Assembly (NCBI RefSeq): GCF_000003605.2
Contig: NW_003145790.1
Span: forward strand, 335,255-373,685
Reading direction: 5' to 3'
DNA length: 38,431 nt
Origin: Saccoglossus kowalevskii
Lineage: Eukaryota; Hemichordata; Enteropneusta; Harrimaniidae
Shown here: positions 22,570 through 34,265 of the stretch, piece after piece
Layout: every line of letters starts with the position of its first letter
Position numbering within the stretch: the first letter of the stretch is position 1
Position numbers and translations under genes: made by a program
The notes under the pieces: generated by a model
The model's database searches: none
What the model saw: the letters and a program-made list of their open reading frames with translations, nothing else
Told to the model about the DNA's origin: nothing

Positions 22570-24570
22570 TAGTCGGATAGGCAACCCATTGGGATGGTCA
22601 ATCTATTCAGATAGGTAACCTATTGGGATGATCAACCTATTGGGATAGACAGCCCATTGGATGACCAATCTACTCGAATAGGCAACCCATCGTGATGATC
22701 AACCTATTAAAATAGGCAACCCATTAGGATGGTCAACCTATTCGGATAGACAACCCATCGGGGTGATCAACCTATTAAAATAGGCAACCCATTTGGATGA
22801 TCAACCTATTAAAATATGAAACCCACTGGGATGGTCAACATATTCGGATAGGAAACCCATTGGGATGGTCAACCTATTCGGATAGGTAACCCATTGAGAT
22901 GATCAACCTATTGGGATAGACAGCGCATTGAGATGGTCAACCTATTCGGGTAGGCAACGCATTGGGATGGTCAACCTATTCAGATAGGTAAGCTATTGGG
23001 ATGATCAACCTATTGGGATAGACAGCCCATCGGATGATCAACCCACTCGAATAGGCAACCCATCGTGATGATCAACTTATTAAAATAGGCAACCCATTAG
23101 GATGGTCAACCTATTGGGCTAGACAACCCATCGGGATTATCAACCTATTTGGATAGACAGCCCATTGGATGATCAATCTACTCGAATAGGCAACCCATTG
23201 TGATGATCAACTTATTAAAATGGGCAACCCTTTGGGATGGTTAACCTATTGGGATAGAGAACCCATTGAGATGATCAACCTATTCGGATATGCAGCCCAT
23301 TGAGATGGTCAACCTATTCGGGTAGGCAACGCATTGGGATGGTCAACCTATTCAGATAGGTAATCCATTGGGATGGTCAACCTATTCGTATAGGCAACCC
23401 ATTGGGATGATCAACCTACTCGAATAGGCAACCCATCGTGATGATCAACCTATTAAAATAGGTAACCCATTAGGATGATCAACATATTGGGATAGACAAC
23501 CCATCGGGATTATCAACCTATTAAAACGGGCAACCCAATGGGATGATCAACATATTCGGATAGGTAACCTATTGGGATGATCAGCCTATTGAGATAGACA
23601 ACCCATTGAGATGGTCAAATAATCGGATAGGCAACCCATTGGGATGGTCAACCTATTCAGATAAGTAACCTATTGGGATGATCAACCTATTGGGACAGAC
23701 ACCCCATCGGATGATGAAGCTACTCGAATAGGTAACCCATCGTGATAATCAACCTATTAAAATAGCCAACCCATTAAGATGGTCAACCTATTCGTATAGA
23801 CAACCTATTGAGTTGATCAACCTATTAAAATATGAAACCCAATGGGATGGTCAACCTATTCGTATAGACAATCCATCGGGATGATCAACCTACTCGAATA
23901 GCAAACCCATCGTGATGATCAGCCTATTAAAATAGGCAACCCATTGGGGTTGTCAACCTATTGGGATAGACAACCCATCGGGATTATCAACCTATTAAGA
24001 TAGACAACCCTTTGGGCTGGTCAACCTATTGGGATAGTCAACCCATTGAAATGATCAACCTATTTGGATAGGTAACCCATTGGGATGCTCAACATATTCG
24101 TATAGGCAATCCATTGGGATGACCAACCTATTCGTATAGGTAATCCATTGGGATGATCAACCTATTAAAATAGGCAACCCAATGGGATGGTCAACCTATT
24201 CGTATAGACAACCTATTAGGATGATCAACCTATTAAAATGGGCAACCCATTGGGATGGTCAACCTATTCGGATAGACAACACATCGGGATTATCAACCTA
24301 CTCGAATAGCCAACCCATCGTGATGATCAGCCTATTAAAATAGGCAACGCATTGGGATGGTCGACTTATTGGGATAGACAACCCATCGGGATTATCAACC
24401 TATTACAATAGGGAACCCCTTGGTATGGTCAACCTATTGGAATAGACAACCTATTGAGGTGATCAACCTATTAAATACGCAACCCATTGGGATTTCCAAC
24501 CTATTGGGATAGACAACCCATCGAGTTGACCAGCCTATTAAAATAGGCAACCCATTGGCATTGTCAACTA
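22570..24570. repeat. 34-bp minisatellite, about 59 copies, dimer of 17 bp
   Basis: This 2.0-kb array has a 34-bp unit made of two related 17-bp halves, ATAGGCAACCCATTGGG and ATGGTCAACCTATTCGG, identical at 13 of 17 positions. Variant units recur at multiples of 34: TACTCGAATAGG-like variants lie at 22671, 23044, 23179, 23417, 23721, 23891 and 24299, spaced 373, 135, 238, 304, 170 and 408 bp. That indicates block-wise expansion with a few 1-2 bp indels. There is no open frame of note apart from a by-product at 24434-24646 (minus). The base content is more even than that of the flanks. Confidence 0.95.
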
Positions 24571-26033
24571 TTAAAATGGGCACCATATTGTCATATACAA
24601 TATACTTTGCAATTCCCTGCCATATACTCAACAAATCAATTGACAATAGCCGAGCCTTGCGTTCTCTGGCTGCTCAGCTACCGTTTGCGTGAAGGTAGAT
24701 GAACACATATTTCACATTAAAGTACACTCATTGAATCATAATCAAGTATATTGGTATGCGTTCATTGTGACATGTTTCCATAGACCAATAGCCAATCATG
24801 TGTATTCAACATGTGAGCAACTAGAGGCAAATACGCCCACGAACGGACTAGCTATACAAAATTATCCTTGTTTTGTAACAGGAACGCGCTCAGTAGTTTA
24901 ACAACTATGGAATTCGAAACTCACTTCAATCACCGTCTAGAAATTGAACACACGGGGGATGGACGGGGGATTCGTTTGCTTGTTGGTTTGCGATATTACC
25001 ATTAAACTTGACATACAGAAATGCAGACTCTTGAAATAATTAGCAATTACATGATAACCTTTATTAACATGTATTACTATTAGCGAAGTTTTACTAACTA
25101 TTGATTATTCAGCGAGTTATTTCTTACGATACTAATGAGCACGAAGCTCGATTTGTTTTTTTGTTTTTCCCGAGTTTTAATATTTTAAATTCATCTTTCT
25201 GGTGTGATTGGCGGATTGAGTCGCCTAATAACTGAATTGTTTTTTGTTTGTTTTTTTATATGTCATGTAATCTTATATACAATCATGTACGTATTTTTAT
25301 TGTTTGTAAAAGATGTTTTAGCTCGCCCACACAAACTTTCACGATAAGATGACCTTCGTGTTTAATGAGCAATGTCGTATAACCTGGTCAAAATAGAGCA
25401 CTAATCCACTGGCAAATGTATCATCGCTATCAAAATTCTGTATTCCTCGGTACATTTTGTCACAGTCGTCACAATGGATTATAAGGCCATATCATGTGAA
25501 CATTAGCTCACACAATTGTCACAAGAAGTGAGATGATACAAGTAACCGATACATACGCATCACAGGTTAATTCACATTCAAGATTAGACATTTCTCATGA
25601 TCAATTTATTAATGATAGATGTCTTAGAGTTTCAATATAAATTTTTAGTTAAACGGCATGTGATTTGTGTATAATTTAGTAAATTTCTGTTAATTGACTG
25701 TTCTGGTTACGTAGACGTACGAATAAGGTATAGCAGTTGTTTAAAACCGTTATTAAAAACATGTTAATGTTATAGTGTCGTAATATTTTGGTACTATCAA
25801 CTATAGAGCCTTGAAATAACCTTAAGGATGTAGTAGAGGTTTTTTTCTATGAACATACAAAATTTACTTTTTTCCATATTCTCTCATACAAATATATGAA
25901 GCATGCATTTAACTAGAAAAAACAATTGTAGAGATGGTTTAGGAGGGTAATACATTTTGAATAAATGTGAGATACAGTATGTTTTATATTTTTTGTGATT
26001 TTTCACGCTTAAGTAAACATCAGTATTTGGGGG
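24571..26033. other. AT-rich stretch without recognisable genes
   Basis: The 70-codon frame at 24689-24901 has no motif. If the minus-strand frame at 26034 is a real terminal exon, the left part of this stretch would hold its 3' UTR, but I see no clear AATAAA within a few hundred bases. Confidence 0.5.
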
Positions 26034-26204
26034 TTAGTCTAGAGAGTTGATCTCGACTCCCAGCTGCTCCACGATGGTGAATTTTGGCATAGGCATTCTC
26101 TGGTAGCTGCTAATGAAATCTGGCAAAGATAATTTGTCTACCACTTTGACTTTAGAAAATACGACACAACTCTCACCTATGTGAACTATGAAACAGGGAA
26201 CCAT
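26034..26204 (-). CDS. Candidate terminal exon of an unidentified protein gene
   Basis: On the minus strand, 56 codons are open from an ATG at 26204 to TAA at 26034-26036. The second half has strongly protein-like content, with runs such as DKLSLPDFISSYQRMP and KFTIVEQLGVEINSLD before the stop. A plausible acceptor, ATTTTCTAAAG, ends at 26150, so the exon may be 26034-26149, entered in phase 1, with the ATG upstream then irrelevant. The region is locally GC-richer than the DNA around it. I do not recognise the family. The rest of such a gene would lie to the right, at higher coordinates. A frame this short could still arise by chance or be a processed fragment. Confidence 0.4.
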   Translation of the reverse strand: MVPCFIVHIGESCVVFSKVKVVDKLSLPDFISSYQRMPMPKFTIVEQLGVEINSLD

Positions 26205-29200
26205 ATTTCAAAACAATGTTGACGATGTTTTTAAAAAAGCATTATGAGGTAAAATTCTAGGTCACGCAACAGTAGACGAACTGGGATATTAAATTCAAAC
26301 CTTCTATAGTATCTCTGAATTCCGCGAACATGATTTCTGTGGCCTTATTCCCGTCTCTTCAAAAATAACACCTCTCTATTTGTACAGTGATCATGTGATT
26401 ACACGGTACCATTTTTGTTGTTGGAATATTTATTTCATATTATTTGAAAAATAAGCTTTCTAAAAATATACAACTTGATGGGATTCAAAGAATGTGTTAC
26501 TTTAGAAATGTGCTATGCAATTGCAATAGCAATAACCTCTAATACATCCTTAATCTATCGATTATCAACAAATCCGCAGTTCTAATCTTAGTAGAAATAA
26601 AAGTTGATGTCTAAACTGAATGTATATTGTCTAATTATAATGTATGTCACGGATATTGACCCACTTAATGTCCTTTGCTCGTGACCTAGTTTGTGTACAA
26701 ATCGAACACGAATTTAGTCGCCGCCGTCGTTCAGTACGATACACACTGTGTTTTTAAATGGTTCTAATCTGTTGGAGGTATGCTGCCGTCTCGGTGTTCT
26801 TTGAACTCACGTCGTATGTATTAGAAGGCTTTTTTTTAGTTAAATGCAGAAATGTTCGAAAAGCGATGGGGGTTATTTCATACGATCTAAGAGGAAAGAC
26901 ATGTATGAATGCCAGTTTATTATGATTTTATTAAATTACGTTTTTTAACGTATGCTAGAATGAATAACGATAGCAGATACATTCTACTGAATTACTAATT
27001 ACGTTAAACGGTTCCCTCGCGCGTTGATATGTTGAGTAATAGTAACAAAACTACCAATTAAAGAGGATATTATAAATATATATACGCTTATAGAAATTAA
27101 TGCGAGGTAAAACCATTAACATTGTTTCACTAATGCGTTCTTCCACTGAAACTCTGAAAATTGGAATGCTCTAGAGAGCACAAGTAAACATAAATCAAAA
27201 ACGGTATAATACGCTCTCAATGTCAATATTTGGGTACTCGAGTATGTTTTATATGGTTATTAATGATTGATTGTAAAAAGTTATGGTTAACAAATAACAG
27301 ATGTGTTCTAATTGGTGGATGAAATCAGACATAATTAATGTTTTTGTATCGAGTATCGTTTTTCTTTCCTAATTTTCCAATATTACACAATATTAATTCA
27401 CATTAGAGAGTTGTTATTTGTTTTTAAATTACACAATGTTGATTTCTAGTGGTTAGACACGTTACTAAACTCTATACTGATGGTCCGTTGGTTTTCGGTT
27501 GTCCAAATAAAATTGCCGATATTATCGTAAAATCTGTATCAAAGCAGTAAACTTTACTGTCCTCGTACATACATCGGCGTGTCTCTGCGTTCACACTGAA
27601 TTTTCCGATGTGGTTATCCAGAAAAGCCCATTTCCAAGTTCGAATAGGAACACCTTATTTTCAGAGCACGTATTGCATGTATGTATGTGTATTCGTTGTC
27701 TCTTCCAATAAAGACTACATAACCAATACTTTGCATATTTGTTTTGTCTGGCAAGTATGGCCACGTTTCGTAACATGTCTATAGTATACCCAGCGCAAAG
27801 ATGCATACTCCCCGTTCGTGACTGTATGGGGAAGGCGACGAACGATTAACGAAATTGCGTTTTGAATATAATTGCTGAAAGGCTTACACGGCCTTGATGG
27901 GGATTACATTATTTATAAGTATATTGACATGTATTGACTCAGGTCGTACTTTTATGGAATATAACTTAGAATTATTTCTCGCATACCGTAAAATAGTACC
28001 CACTTTTTAATTAGTTCCATGCAGTTAGCCACCACATGCGACAACACGAAGTGAATATTTCTTGCGGTCGAATATATTTAATCGGGTTTTGTAAATATCT
28101 ATTTTTACAGTCATATCACGCACACCCGCGGATGATTAATCTGTTTGAATTTCTTCTTTGAAAAACAAGATATATTTCATAACGATGTTTGTTATCCTGC
28201 GTGGAAATCTACCAGCTTTTCCGCCTCGCGATGTGATCCGTTAATTTTAAAATTATCTACGTTTCAAAAACTGTTTACGTTTTAACATTTTCACGCGGTA
28301 TATCCAATACATACTGTCACAAGACATATGCAAATTATTGTAATGCAATATGGTTCGTGTGGCTATTTGTTACACAATTTGTAATTCTTATAACGTATTT
28401 TAATACTAAAAATAATAACAGCAATCTTTGCAATATGAGTATCGGGCGCGTGCTATTAAAAGTATAGACAGGGCGTTTCTCAATAAATATTATTCATTTG
28501 TTATAGTTAGATACTGTAGTCATCCCGTGGTGTCCATTTAATTATTTTATATATCTATAACCAAGTTTTTAAAAAAATCGCAATATTTGCAATATTCATG
28601 ACAACTGTTATTTGCCAGTATAATTAGATCTACGCCTAGTATGGCTGGATATTATAATATTAGTTTTTGGCGTAATTTTGTAAGTTTCATATTCGAACGT
28701 TCTGTACTATGCAATGTCGTCTTTATTTTCACCTATATTTGCTCAGTTTTTAATACAATCTATCGACATCAAATCATAGTAAAGAAATAGGATTAGGTAA
28801 TGGAATAAACGTTCTATAAATTATACAAAAAGTACACTTTTTAACTAAAACGTTAACATCAATTTATTCTATCCAAGATGGAGTTCACACTTCATGAATA
28901 TTATCATGTCATCTTTGGTATAAAAAAATGAAATGTTCATATTAAAAAATATAGAACCTTTTGAAATATTTAAATCGCTTTCAGCCGAGAATTCAATCAA
29001 CATTTCTGATTTAGATATTTTGCCACTATAATTAATACATTAAATGTAAATTAGAAACATTATCCATCAAGCGATGTTATTGGGAATAATTCTAATCGTA
29101 AAGAGTGTTTATGTCCACCTACTTTGTTAAAAACAAGACTGGTGCAAAACATTGTTACACTGAAGATTATATAATCAGTATGTTAGAATTAACTTATTTG

Positions 29201-29590
29201 TCTAGTTTTAAGATTATAACTGCGGCTTTCCAATTGGAACAATGTGTTCTCTCTTACTGGCTTATTTATTTTATTCTAATAGTTGAAAATCAAATGGGCA
29301 AGGAAGTAATAATCTAATTTATTGTGTATGTTGATTTTTGAAGAGACAGATGTTTCTATTTTTGTACAAAATATTAAACCAGGAATTGTACAAAGGGAGA
29401 TATACTTCATATTTTAAAAGTTTCTCGATTGATAGCCTGAGAATGGTCTGCTTATGGCTGTATAGGATAGAATTGTTGTAGCACGAATGATCCATCCCAA
29501 TTGTCTGATGTAAAGTTTCTCACAGAAAGGCATTGTATTCACGGCCAAAATCGAAGGATTATATTTTATGTGGAGTTTGAATGTTATATT
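26205..29590. other. AT-rich stretch without recognisable genes
   Basis: Mostly unique AT-rich DNA. A GC-richer patch at 27540-27840 carries a 71-codon minus-strand frame (27591-27806) that I cannot assign. A 70-codon plus-strand frame at 29105-29317 also lacks motifs. I see no RNA gene or repeat. Confidence 0.55.
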
Positions 29591-29870
29591 AGGCCATTAC
29601 ATATATTAGCATATCCCGTTTTTATCGTTGTTAATTTCATTCCTACGTAAAGACGTTTGATTTCCACATTAGGTCATTCCATTTATGTATTGGCATATTC
29701 CGTTTTTTATAATATGTCATTATGTGTACATTACTTTATATTACGTTTTTATTTTAGCTCATTTCATTCTTATGTGAGAGCGTTTGATTTTTATTTTAAG
29801 TCATTACTATCCTACATTAGCGTAGTCCGTTTTTACATTACCTAATTTCACCACGTTCCGTTTTTGCATT
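29591..29870 (+). repeat. Three-copy degenerate tandem repeat
   Basis: Units begin AGGCCATTAC (29591), AGGTCATTCC (29671) and AAGTCATTAC (29798). Each is followed by a TATTAGCATATYCCGTTTTT-like stretch, and the first two by a TTTCATTCYTAYGTRARAGC-like stretch. The basic period is about 80 bp, and the second unit has an insertion of about 47 bp. A last partial copy (CACGTTCCGTTTTTGCATTAG) ends near 29870. Confidence 0.7.
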
Positions 29871-29943
29871 AGTGTGTCTCTCTGTGCGTACACGCACTCC
29901 GATTGGAGAACAGTCGATTTTATTTCTCATAAATACTGCTTGC

Positions 29944-30132
29944 TTAGGGGGGACTTTTATCGCTATCGTTACTCGATATATGGCGCTGCATATAAAATGG
30001 CGGAAAGCCTAACTCCACCAACTGCGGTTCGTTCAAAGACTGTTCATTAGTGATCCAACAGGTAGAAGACAGTGGAGGGTAAGAGCGAAGTTGCCCTTCA
30101 TCTAGCCGCCAGTTTAATGACATCGTCGCCAC
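29944..30132 (-). other. GC-richer island with opposing small frames
   Basis: On the minus strand an ATG at 30123 opens a 59-codon frame to a stop at 29944, starting MSLNWRLDEGQLRSYPP. On the plus strand TATAAAATGGCGG carries an ATG at 29997 with an 18-codon frame including its stop (MAESLTPPTAVRSKTVH). The island is GC-richer than its flanks and has an inverted CCAAT box (GATTGGCT) about 300 bp to the right, at 30439. It could be a first exon with a promoter on either strand, or an old repeat. I cannot decide and assign no family. Confidence 0.25.
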
Positions 30133-30606
30133 TTTCTTTCAGTACCACCCTGACCTATACCGCGACCACAGTGGTTTAATACTATATTGTATGAGATTTG
30201 TCAAAGGTGCTTGAAATCGCCGTGAATTCGACGTGAAATTCATTATTTTTTTTAAATGCTGGGTACAATATTAATCACGCTTTTCAATCGCTAAGTTTAT
30301 TTCCTTGAAAGCTGTATAATTCACCGTAGTATTTCGACAGTTTCTGCCGATTACAGTATAGATCCATGGCGAAAGAGTAATAATCGGTGGTCTTTTGGCG
30401 CGGAGATTTGTTGGTAAAACGGCAATGCGACGTTGGGATTGGCTAAAAGCGAGTTTGCTTATAGTACAATTACCTCATTGAGCATGGAACGTGACAGTCA
30501 TTCATAAAACTAATAATTATATGACTTTTGTTGAAGGTCCATGTTTCACTATGTTATTTCCAGTTTAGTAATAACGATATTAAGAAAAAAAACTAAAAAA
30601 AACTAA
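30133..30606. other. No gene seen
   Basis: This contains the GATTGGCT (inverted CCAAT) noted above and a short A-rich run near 30584-30604. No supported gene. Confidence 0.45.
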
Positions 30607-31070
30607 AGTGAACTGATCGATTTATTTTAATTTTCGACCCTCACGTATGTGTGTCCACGACCCCGACACAGTTTGCCTAGCCATCACAGAAACAATTTAA
30701 TCATTGTTTAATCTACCGAAAAATAGGAATCAAGAATCCAGACGCAGCTCTAAAAATAAAGACAATCACAGCTTTGCTAATCCTAGCATTTTTGTTGTAT
30801 TTGGACTTAAAAAATTAGTTACTTAGAAAATTATTTATAAAGTGAACTGATCGATTTATTTTAATTTTCGACCCTCAAGTATGTGTGTCCACGAGCCCGA
30901 CACAGTTTGCCTAGCCATCACAGAAACAATTTAATCATTGTTTAATCTACCGAAAAATAGGAATCATGAATCCAGACGCAGCTCTAAAAATAAAGACAAT
31001 AACAGCTTTGCTAATCCTAGCATTTTTTGTATTCGGACTCAAAAATTTAGTTACTTAGAAAAATTATTTA
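30607..31070 (+). repeat. 234-bp tandem duplication, two copies
   Basis: Copy 1 (30607-30840) and copy 2 (30841 to about 31070) start with AGTGAACTGATCGATTTAT. They are almost identical by eye: only a handful of substitutions (for example CACGTATG against CAAGTATG) and a few short indels in the AT-rich right end. The unit has no coding frame, inverted-repeat ends or RNA-like structure that I can support. High identity suggests a recent event. Confidence 0.95.
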
Positions 31071-31522
31071 TTTAATTAATTATATCAACTATATAAAAAC
31101 AATGGAATTGAATCAATTTGTTTTTTGAGGCTCATTTCCAAAATTAGTGCTTTGAAGTACGCGGCTTAGGACTGTAATATATCTTCTAGTTTGCAAATAT
31201 ACTAAACTATTTTTTTTTTAAATCCATTTCTTCCAATAATGCGCTTATGACAAAATATCACCACATTCATGAAACAAAGTTACTACCTTGATTGAATTGT
31301 AATTCTATGTACTGTGTTCTTTATGAGCAGATCTTCAAAACAAGATTCAACGTATAAAAAGGTATCAAATGATAAGCCTCAATTATTTCATTGGTTTACT
31401 GAGAATGTACGTAGTCCTATTATTTTGTAGGTATGCTTTTGTTTTGTTTTTTTACTACAGGGCTTCTTTTAAACTGCTCTTGGTTTGCCCTATACATTAG
31501 ATACGATTCATGAATAATGAGG
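31071..31522. other. No gene seen
   Basis: AT-rich spacer between the duplication and the LINE remnant. No supported feature. Confidence 0.5.
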
Positions 31523-31770
31523 AACATTGGTGTTATCATTGATCAAAAACTGATTTGTTGTGATCATGTGAGATCAATATTGTAGAAAGAGTTTAAAAAA
31601 ACTTTGGATTTATCACGGGACACACTGTTTGTATAAAAAATGAGAAAGTCCTTAAATTATTGTACTTTACGTTGATTCGCTCAAAACTAGAATATGCATC
31701 TATTATTTGGAACAGCATTAACCAATCAGTCCGAAGGAGTAGAAAAGGGTAACAAACAAGAGGTCAATCC
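31523..31770 (+). pseudogene. LINE reverse-transcriptase remnant
   Basis: The fragment begins with NIGVIIDQKL and CDHVRSI (31523-31580), then a stop and a frame change. Next come NFGFITGHT and VLKLLYFTLIRSKLEYASI followed by IWNSINQS (to about 31732). This order, a GV.[IL]D..L patch, then LKLLYF.L[IV]RS.LEYAS..W, is the familiar C-terminal part of the reverse transcriptase of Jockey/CR1-like non-LTR retrotransposons. Stops and a frameshift make it dead. The upstream polymerase core and any endonuclease are absent. A TTAA-flanked MITE cuts in at 31771. Confidence 0.75.
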
Positions 31771-31932
31771 TTAAAGGGGCACTTCAAGATATGCCTAATC
31801 TCACAACAAATTTACTTTCTGGATTAAAATTACAATTGATAACAAAAGATAGATTAACATTGTAAACAACATAAACAATAGTGTCCCATGATTCGTTGGC
31901 GCAATCCCTGGGCTTGGAAGATTCCCCTTTAA
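31771..31932. mobile_element. MITE family 3, TTAA-flanked, 162 bp
   Basis: The left end TTAAAGGGGCACTTCAAG faces the right end CTTGGAAGATTCCCCTTTAA. The inverted repeats run about 20 bp with a small gap. TTAA at both edges fits a TTAA target duplication, a preference known for piggyBac-type elements among others. The interior is AT-rich and non-coding; the 62-codon minus-strand frame at 31801-31989 overlaps it and is a by-product. It abuts the LINE remnant, so it probably inserted into that older element. Confidence 0.7.
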
Positions 31933-32340
31933 CACAAACGTCTCACTGTGTCCCATAGCGATAACTATGTTTTTATACATAATCTGCAAACTTTGAAAGC
32001 TATAAACATAATTTTGTTTACAGTATTGTTATAAAAATTCAAAATGCATGGTCATCCTAACTACTTACTTTAGACTTTGAGCATAATGACAAAGCACTTT
32101 ACCCATTATCGCATTTATTTATCACGCTAAATTGTGAAATTCGACATAACTGCGAAAACCTTTGTCAAACAACAAAGGACATTATGTAAATTATGTTACG
32201 TTGTCTTAATTTGCATGCGAATATCGATGAGTACTCTCCGAACAGACTTGATGTTACCCCCTGATATACCATGTTGAATGACATGAGTATGTGCTTATAA
32301 ATGGAATATGATTTCACTGTGCCTTTACTTCTTTTGCATA
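31933..32340. other. No gene seen
   Basis: AT-rich spacer between two MITEs. No supported feature. Confidence 0.5.
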
Positions 32341-32551
32341 TACTGTAAAATGGTTAATTATTCACTGGGTTTTAATTTGGCTTATTTCGCTGACTGGAAA
32401 ATGCGCTAAATTAAAACCCAGTGAATATGTAACATTTAGCATAAAACATATTATCTAAATAATAAAACCGTGAATATAAAACCCACTGAATATGCCTGAA
32501 ATGGTAAATCAGTGAAATTTAAACCCAGTGAAAATTAGTCATTTTACAGTA
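32341..32551. mobile_element. MITE family 4 with TACTGTAAAATG ends
   Basis: The left end TACTGTAAAATGGTTAATTA and the right end TAGTCATTTTACAGTA are inverted repeats. They continue inward through TTCACTGGGTTT on the left and AAACCCAGTGAA on the right. Inside, TTCACTGGGTTTTAATTT (from 32360) is perfectly complementary to AAATTAAAACCCAGTGAA (to about 32426), an 18-bp stem. Further AAACC(C/G)(A/T)GTGAA-like words lie at about 32467, 32480 and 32519. TA at both edges is compatible with a TA target duplication. Elements with TACTGTAAA ends are, from memory, common in marine invertebrates. There is no coding content. Confidence 0.75.
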
Positions 32552-33929
32552 CTATCATGTAGCATAATAACATCTAAAAATAGAATCAAAACATGATGTT
32601 GCTCATTAACATATTATGTGTTGTGCAAACCCGGATAGTAGAGGCTTATAATAGGCAAGATGTACTGATATCAATGTCAATATATTTTCCTTAATTTTGA
32701 AAACCATTTTTTCTTCGAGTGAAAATAAAGTTGTCTCTAATTACATTGAGGGTTTGTAGGTATAAAAAATGTCATACGTTCAGGTACGGTTTAAGTTATG
32801 TCACCGATACTGTCACAGTACATTGATATAAATTATTTGTTCTAAACATCTATTTCATTCTATATTTAGCTTCAATGTAATGATAAAACAAACAAAACAT
32901 GACCCACAAATCTATTGTATATATTGTGCAAGTGGGTTACTGTTACATACTACTTTAAATTGTAATAATTCATCTTGTTTTTCTACGTAAACATGAATCT
33001 ATGAAAGTAATTTATTGAAGATATTGTGGCCATGAATTTATGGCGAAAAAATGAGATTTGAAACAATAATTTGCATAATTTGCTCAAAAATTGAAGCAAT
33101 TATGCATATGACAAATTGACAAGAAAGTAGTACAATTACAAGAATGGTATGTCCGCCATTTATTTTAATAGTTGTTTTTCCAATATCTTTTAAGCTTACT
33201 GTGCTTAAGAGCAATAAAGTCAAATAAACTCACATTTAGGAATTTGTGTTCGAATAATGAAATGAGCTTACATATGAATTCCTCTACGAATAATGAAACG
33301 CGCCGATGGGAAGACTGAATGTGCGAAGGTGGGAATGAAATGCGATAAATTACAAAAGGAATATTCTAGAAATGTAATAAAAACGTAATATAAATATCAA
33401 ATGTTCATGAATTTTGGCATGGATATCACCAAGGAAACTACTTTGTTATGACTCAGAATGATCTATGTCAATTGTCATATGAGAAGCAGGATGTGTCCAC
33501 AATTTTCCATTACAAAAAAACAGGAGCTAGATTATACATGTTTTTTGTCATCAAATGACATCGGTTGTGATTGGATAATGGCCGCGATATACTTTGGTAA
33601 TATTAAAATTGACTACCCACTGACTACTCATTATTGCGCATGTCCAGAGTACCTGCACTCTGATCAGCTACTTAGAAGAAAATGTCACTGGAATACAGAT
33701 TCAGAGAATACGGTCATACGAGATAAATAACGCCATTCCGGCCATAACTCTCCCGCCTACACTCGTCTGACATCCAGGTGGTTTTGAAAGAACGTTCTTC
33801 CTTAACTAAGAAATCATCATTCTATCTCAAAGAAAGACTAATTAATGTCGAAAAAACACCGAACCACTGAGTTCACTGCTTACAATTATATATTATCTAT
33901 ACTGATTCATTCAGGGCGTGCTGCAATAA
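32552..33929. other. AT-rich stretch without recognisable genes
   Basis: The 90-codon plus-strand frame at 33458-33730 has no recognisable motif and I do not call it a gene. No repeat or RNA is seen. Confidence 0.55.
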
Positions 33930-34265
33930 ATGGGTGGTCTTGTTTCCGGGCAGACATGGCGTATATCTGTTCACGTCCGATACGTCCTCATATTTCAAAA
34001 TAGTTACTGCTTAAGGGATTCTCCGGTCATACACTACTGTATTCAAAGGAAGATTCATCAACAGAGCCAGCTGTTAATTACAAATATCTCTGGAGCAGCG
34101 AGATTTTCTGTTTTCGATTTGTTACACTATTTCTCTCAACGCTTATCAATTATACAAGACAGGTCTAGACAACTCAGTGAGAATTATCTCAGAATTAAGC
34201 TTGATGATCTATCAACTTATGCTAGAAAATTAGTTTTTAGTTTACGTGATAGACATTTAATTTAA
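33930..34265 (+). other. Open frame ending just before AATAAA, unidentified
   Basis: A 111-codon frame stops at 34265, and AATAAA follows at 34271-34276. The C-terminal half is more protein-like than the first, with stretches such as FDLLHYFSQRLSIIQDRSR and DDLSTYARKLVFSLRDR. A pyrimidine-containing acceptor-like AAGATTCATCAACAG lies at about 34066. It could be a terminal exon whose 3' UTR is very short, the end of a retroelement, or chance. AATAAA this close to a stop would be unusually near. No family is recognised. Confidence 0.25.

Noticed and set aside
22570-24570. Evenly spaced repeats that could suggest a CRISPR array
   Set aside because: Units abut with no unique spacers and vary along their whole length, and the context is a eukaryotic genome. 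It is a minisatellite.
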